A DNA stretch of 5,501 nucleotides from an uncultured Oscillospiraceae bacterium (GTDB taxonomy: Bacteria; Bacillota; Clostridia; Oscillospirales; Acutalibacteraceae): NCBI GenBank assembly GCA_900554535.1, contig USIA01000125.1, positions 1 to 5,501 of the forward strand. Reading direction: 5' to 3'. The notes under the pieces were generated by a model. It searched no databases, was not told the origin of the DNA, and was given only the letters and a program-made list of their open reading frames with translations. This document shows positions 5,296 through 5,501 of the stretch, piece by piece (position 1 is the first letter of the stretch; each line of letters opens with the position of its first letter). The position numbers were made by a program, and so were the translations under genes.

Positions 5296-5324
5296 TTTAC
5301 TTTCCCCCTGTTCCATGGTATATT
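5296..5324 (+). promoter_or_regulatory. Promoter of the GntR-type regulator gene
   Basis: TTTACT (-35, 5296-5301), a 17-bp spacer, then TATATT (-10, 5319-5324) with TGG directly upstream as an extended -10. The leader is about 67 nt. The -10 overlaps that of the opposing ECF promoter. Confidence 0.6.
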
Positions 5325-5350
5325 TTAATCGACTTCTGTGCACTTGAAAA
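5322..5350 (-). promoter_or_regulatory. Promoter of the ECF transporter gene
   Basis: On the minus strand TTTTCA (-35, 5345-5350, 4 of 6 matches) and TAAAAT (-10, 5322-5327, 5 of 6) are 17 bp apart. The -35 lies within the palindrome at 5336-5357, so a protein bound there would cover it. Confidence 0.5.
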
Positions 5351-5357
5351 GTGACAG
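5336..5357. promoter_or_regulatory. Palindromic candidate operator between the divergent genes
   Basis: The inner arms CACTT and AAGTG (5341-5353, loop GAA) are flanked by CTGT (5336-5339) and ACAG (5354-5357), with one unpaired G. Related half-sites follow: ACAGTTT recurs at 5354-5360 and 5378-5384, and CTGTGC (5336-5341) has its reverse complement GCACAG at 5376-5381. On the plus strand the stem is followed by TTTTT (5358-5362), so it could instead act as an attenuator in the regulator's leader. Confidence 0.45.
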
Positions 5358-5384
5358 TTTTTAAAAAAATAAACAGCACAGTTT

Positions 5385-5389
5385 GGAGG
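5385..5389 (+). promoter_or_regulatory. Ribosome binding site of the GntR-type regulator
   Basis: GGAGG, 8 nt before the ATG at 5398. Confidence 0.75.
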
Positions 5390-5397
5390 CAGTCAAA

Positions 5398-5501
5398 ATG
5401 GCCTACAATTATATTCAGCTGGACCGCACAGCGTCCGAACCGCTTTACCAGCAGCTATACCGTTCCCTGCGGGATGCCATCGCGCTGGAAAGCGGCGGCC
5501 T
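5398..5501 (+). CDS. GntR-family transcription regulator, possibly MocR type (N-terminus only)
   Basis: Only 34 codons lie in the window; the gene runs off the right edge. The peptide MAYNYIQLDR followed by EPLYQQLYRSLRDAI (14-28) is the first helix of a GntR winged-helix DNA-binding domain. The LDR...PLYQQLY form with a short lead is common in MocR proteins, where a PLP-binding aminotransferase-like domain follows, but that part is not visible. It is divergent from the ECF transporter gene with a shared control region, a common layout for a local regulator. A plain GntR repressor with another effector domain is equally possible from what is present. Confidence 0.75.
   Translation, partial: MAYNYIQLDRTASEPLYQQLYRSLRDAIALESGG

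Noticed and set aside
5336..5362. Hairpin plus TTTTT on the plus strand as a terminator
   Set aside because: No plus-strand gene ends upstream. It lies between divergent promoters, so an operator or leader attenuator is more likely than a gene-end terminator.
1..5501. Mobile element, CRISPR array, tRNA or rRNA
   Set aside because: I saw no transposase or integrase coding, no evenly spaced repeats, no terminal inverted repeats and no tRNA-like cloverleaf. The only sizeable direct repeat is explained by the signal peptidase duplication.

Overview
The window looks like chromosomal DNA of an anaerobic Firmicute. Good Shine-Dalgarno sequences (AAAGGAG, AGGAGG), sigma-A type promoters with extended -10 boxes, and a GC-leaning codon choice all point that way. 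A cytosolic [FeFe] hydrogenase, a stand-alone ECF transporter S component and a Nif11-like small protein together suggest a gut clostridium, most likely of the Oscillospiraceae/Ruminococcaceae (Faecalibacterium/Subdoligranulum-like). The family placement is inference; no marker gene is present.

Layout, left to right. (1) Positions 1-1198, minus strand: N-terminal 399 residues of a ferredoxin-rich monomeric [FeFe] hydrogenase that resembles group B, running off the left edge. A strong promoter precedes it, and an 18-bp palindrome resembling a Rex (NADH/NAD+ sensor) operator sits just after the predicted transcription start. (2) 1364-1636, minus: a 90-residue Nif11-like protein with two CxC pairs. 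It has its own promoter and a leader that can fold into a terminator-like hairpin or a competing hairpin beside the ribosome binding site. (3) 1802-4335, minus: a three-gene operon in the transcription order Wzx/MATE-type polysaccharide flippase, type I signal peptidase A, type I signal peptidase B. Both spacers are 34 nt. The two peptidases are a recent tandem duplication, about three quarters identical. (4) 4493-5263, minus: an ECF transporter S component with its own rho-independent terminator. (5) 5398-5501, plus: the start of a divergent GntR-type regulator, possibly of the MocR class, cut by the right edge.

How the parts may work together. The flippase/peptidase operon is an envelope module: lipid-linked glycan export plus signal-peptide removal from exported proteins. 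The hydrogenase serves fermentative electron disposal or sensing and may be under redox control. The ECF gene and the divergent regulator share a compact control region whose two -10 boxes overlap and which holds a palindrome, so the regulator probably controls vitamin uptake by its neighbour. The window has no RNA genes, insertion sequences or CRISPR arrays, and no gene-free stretch over 300 bases. Most of it is ordinary; the best leads are the regulatory DNA and the small Nif11-like gene.
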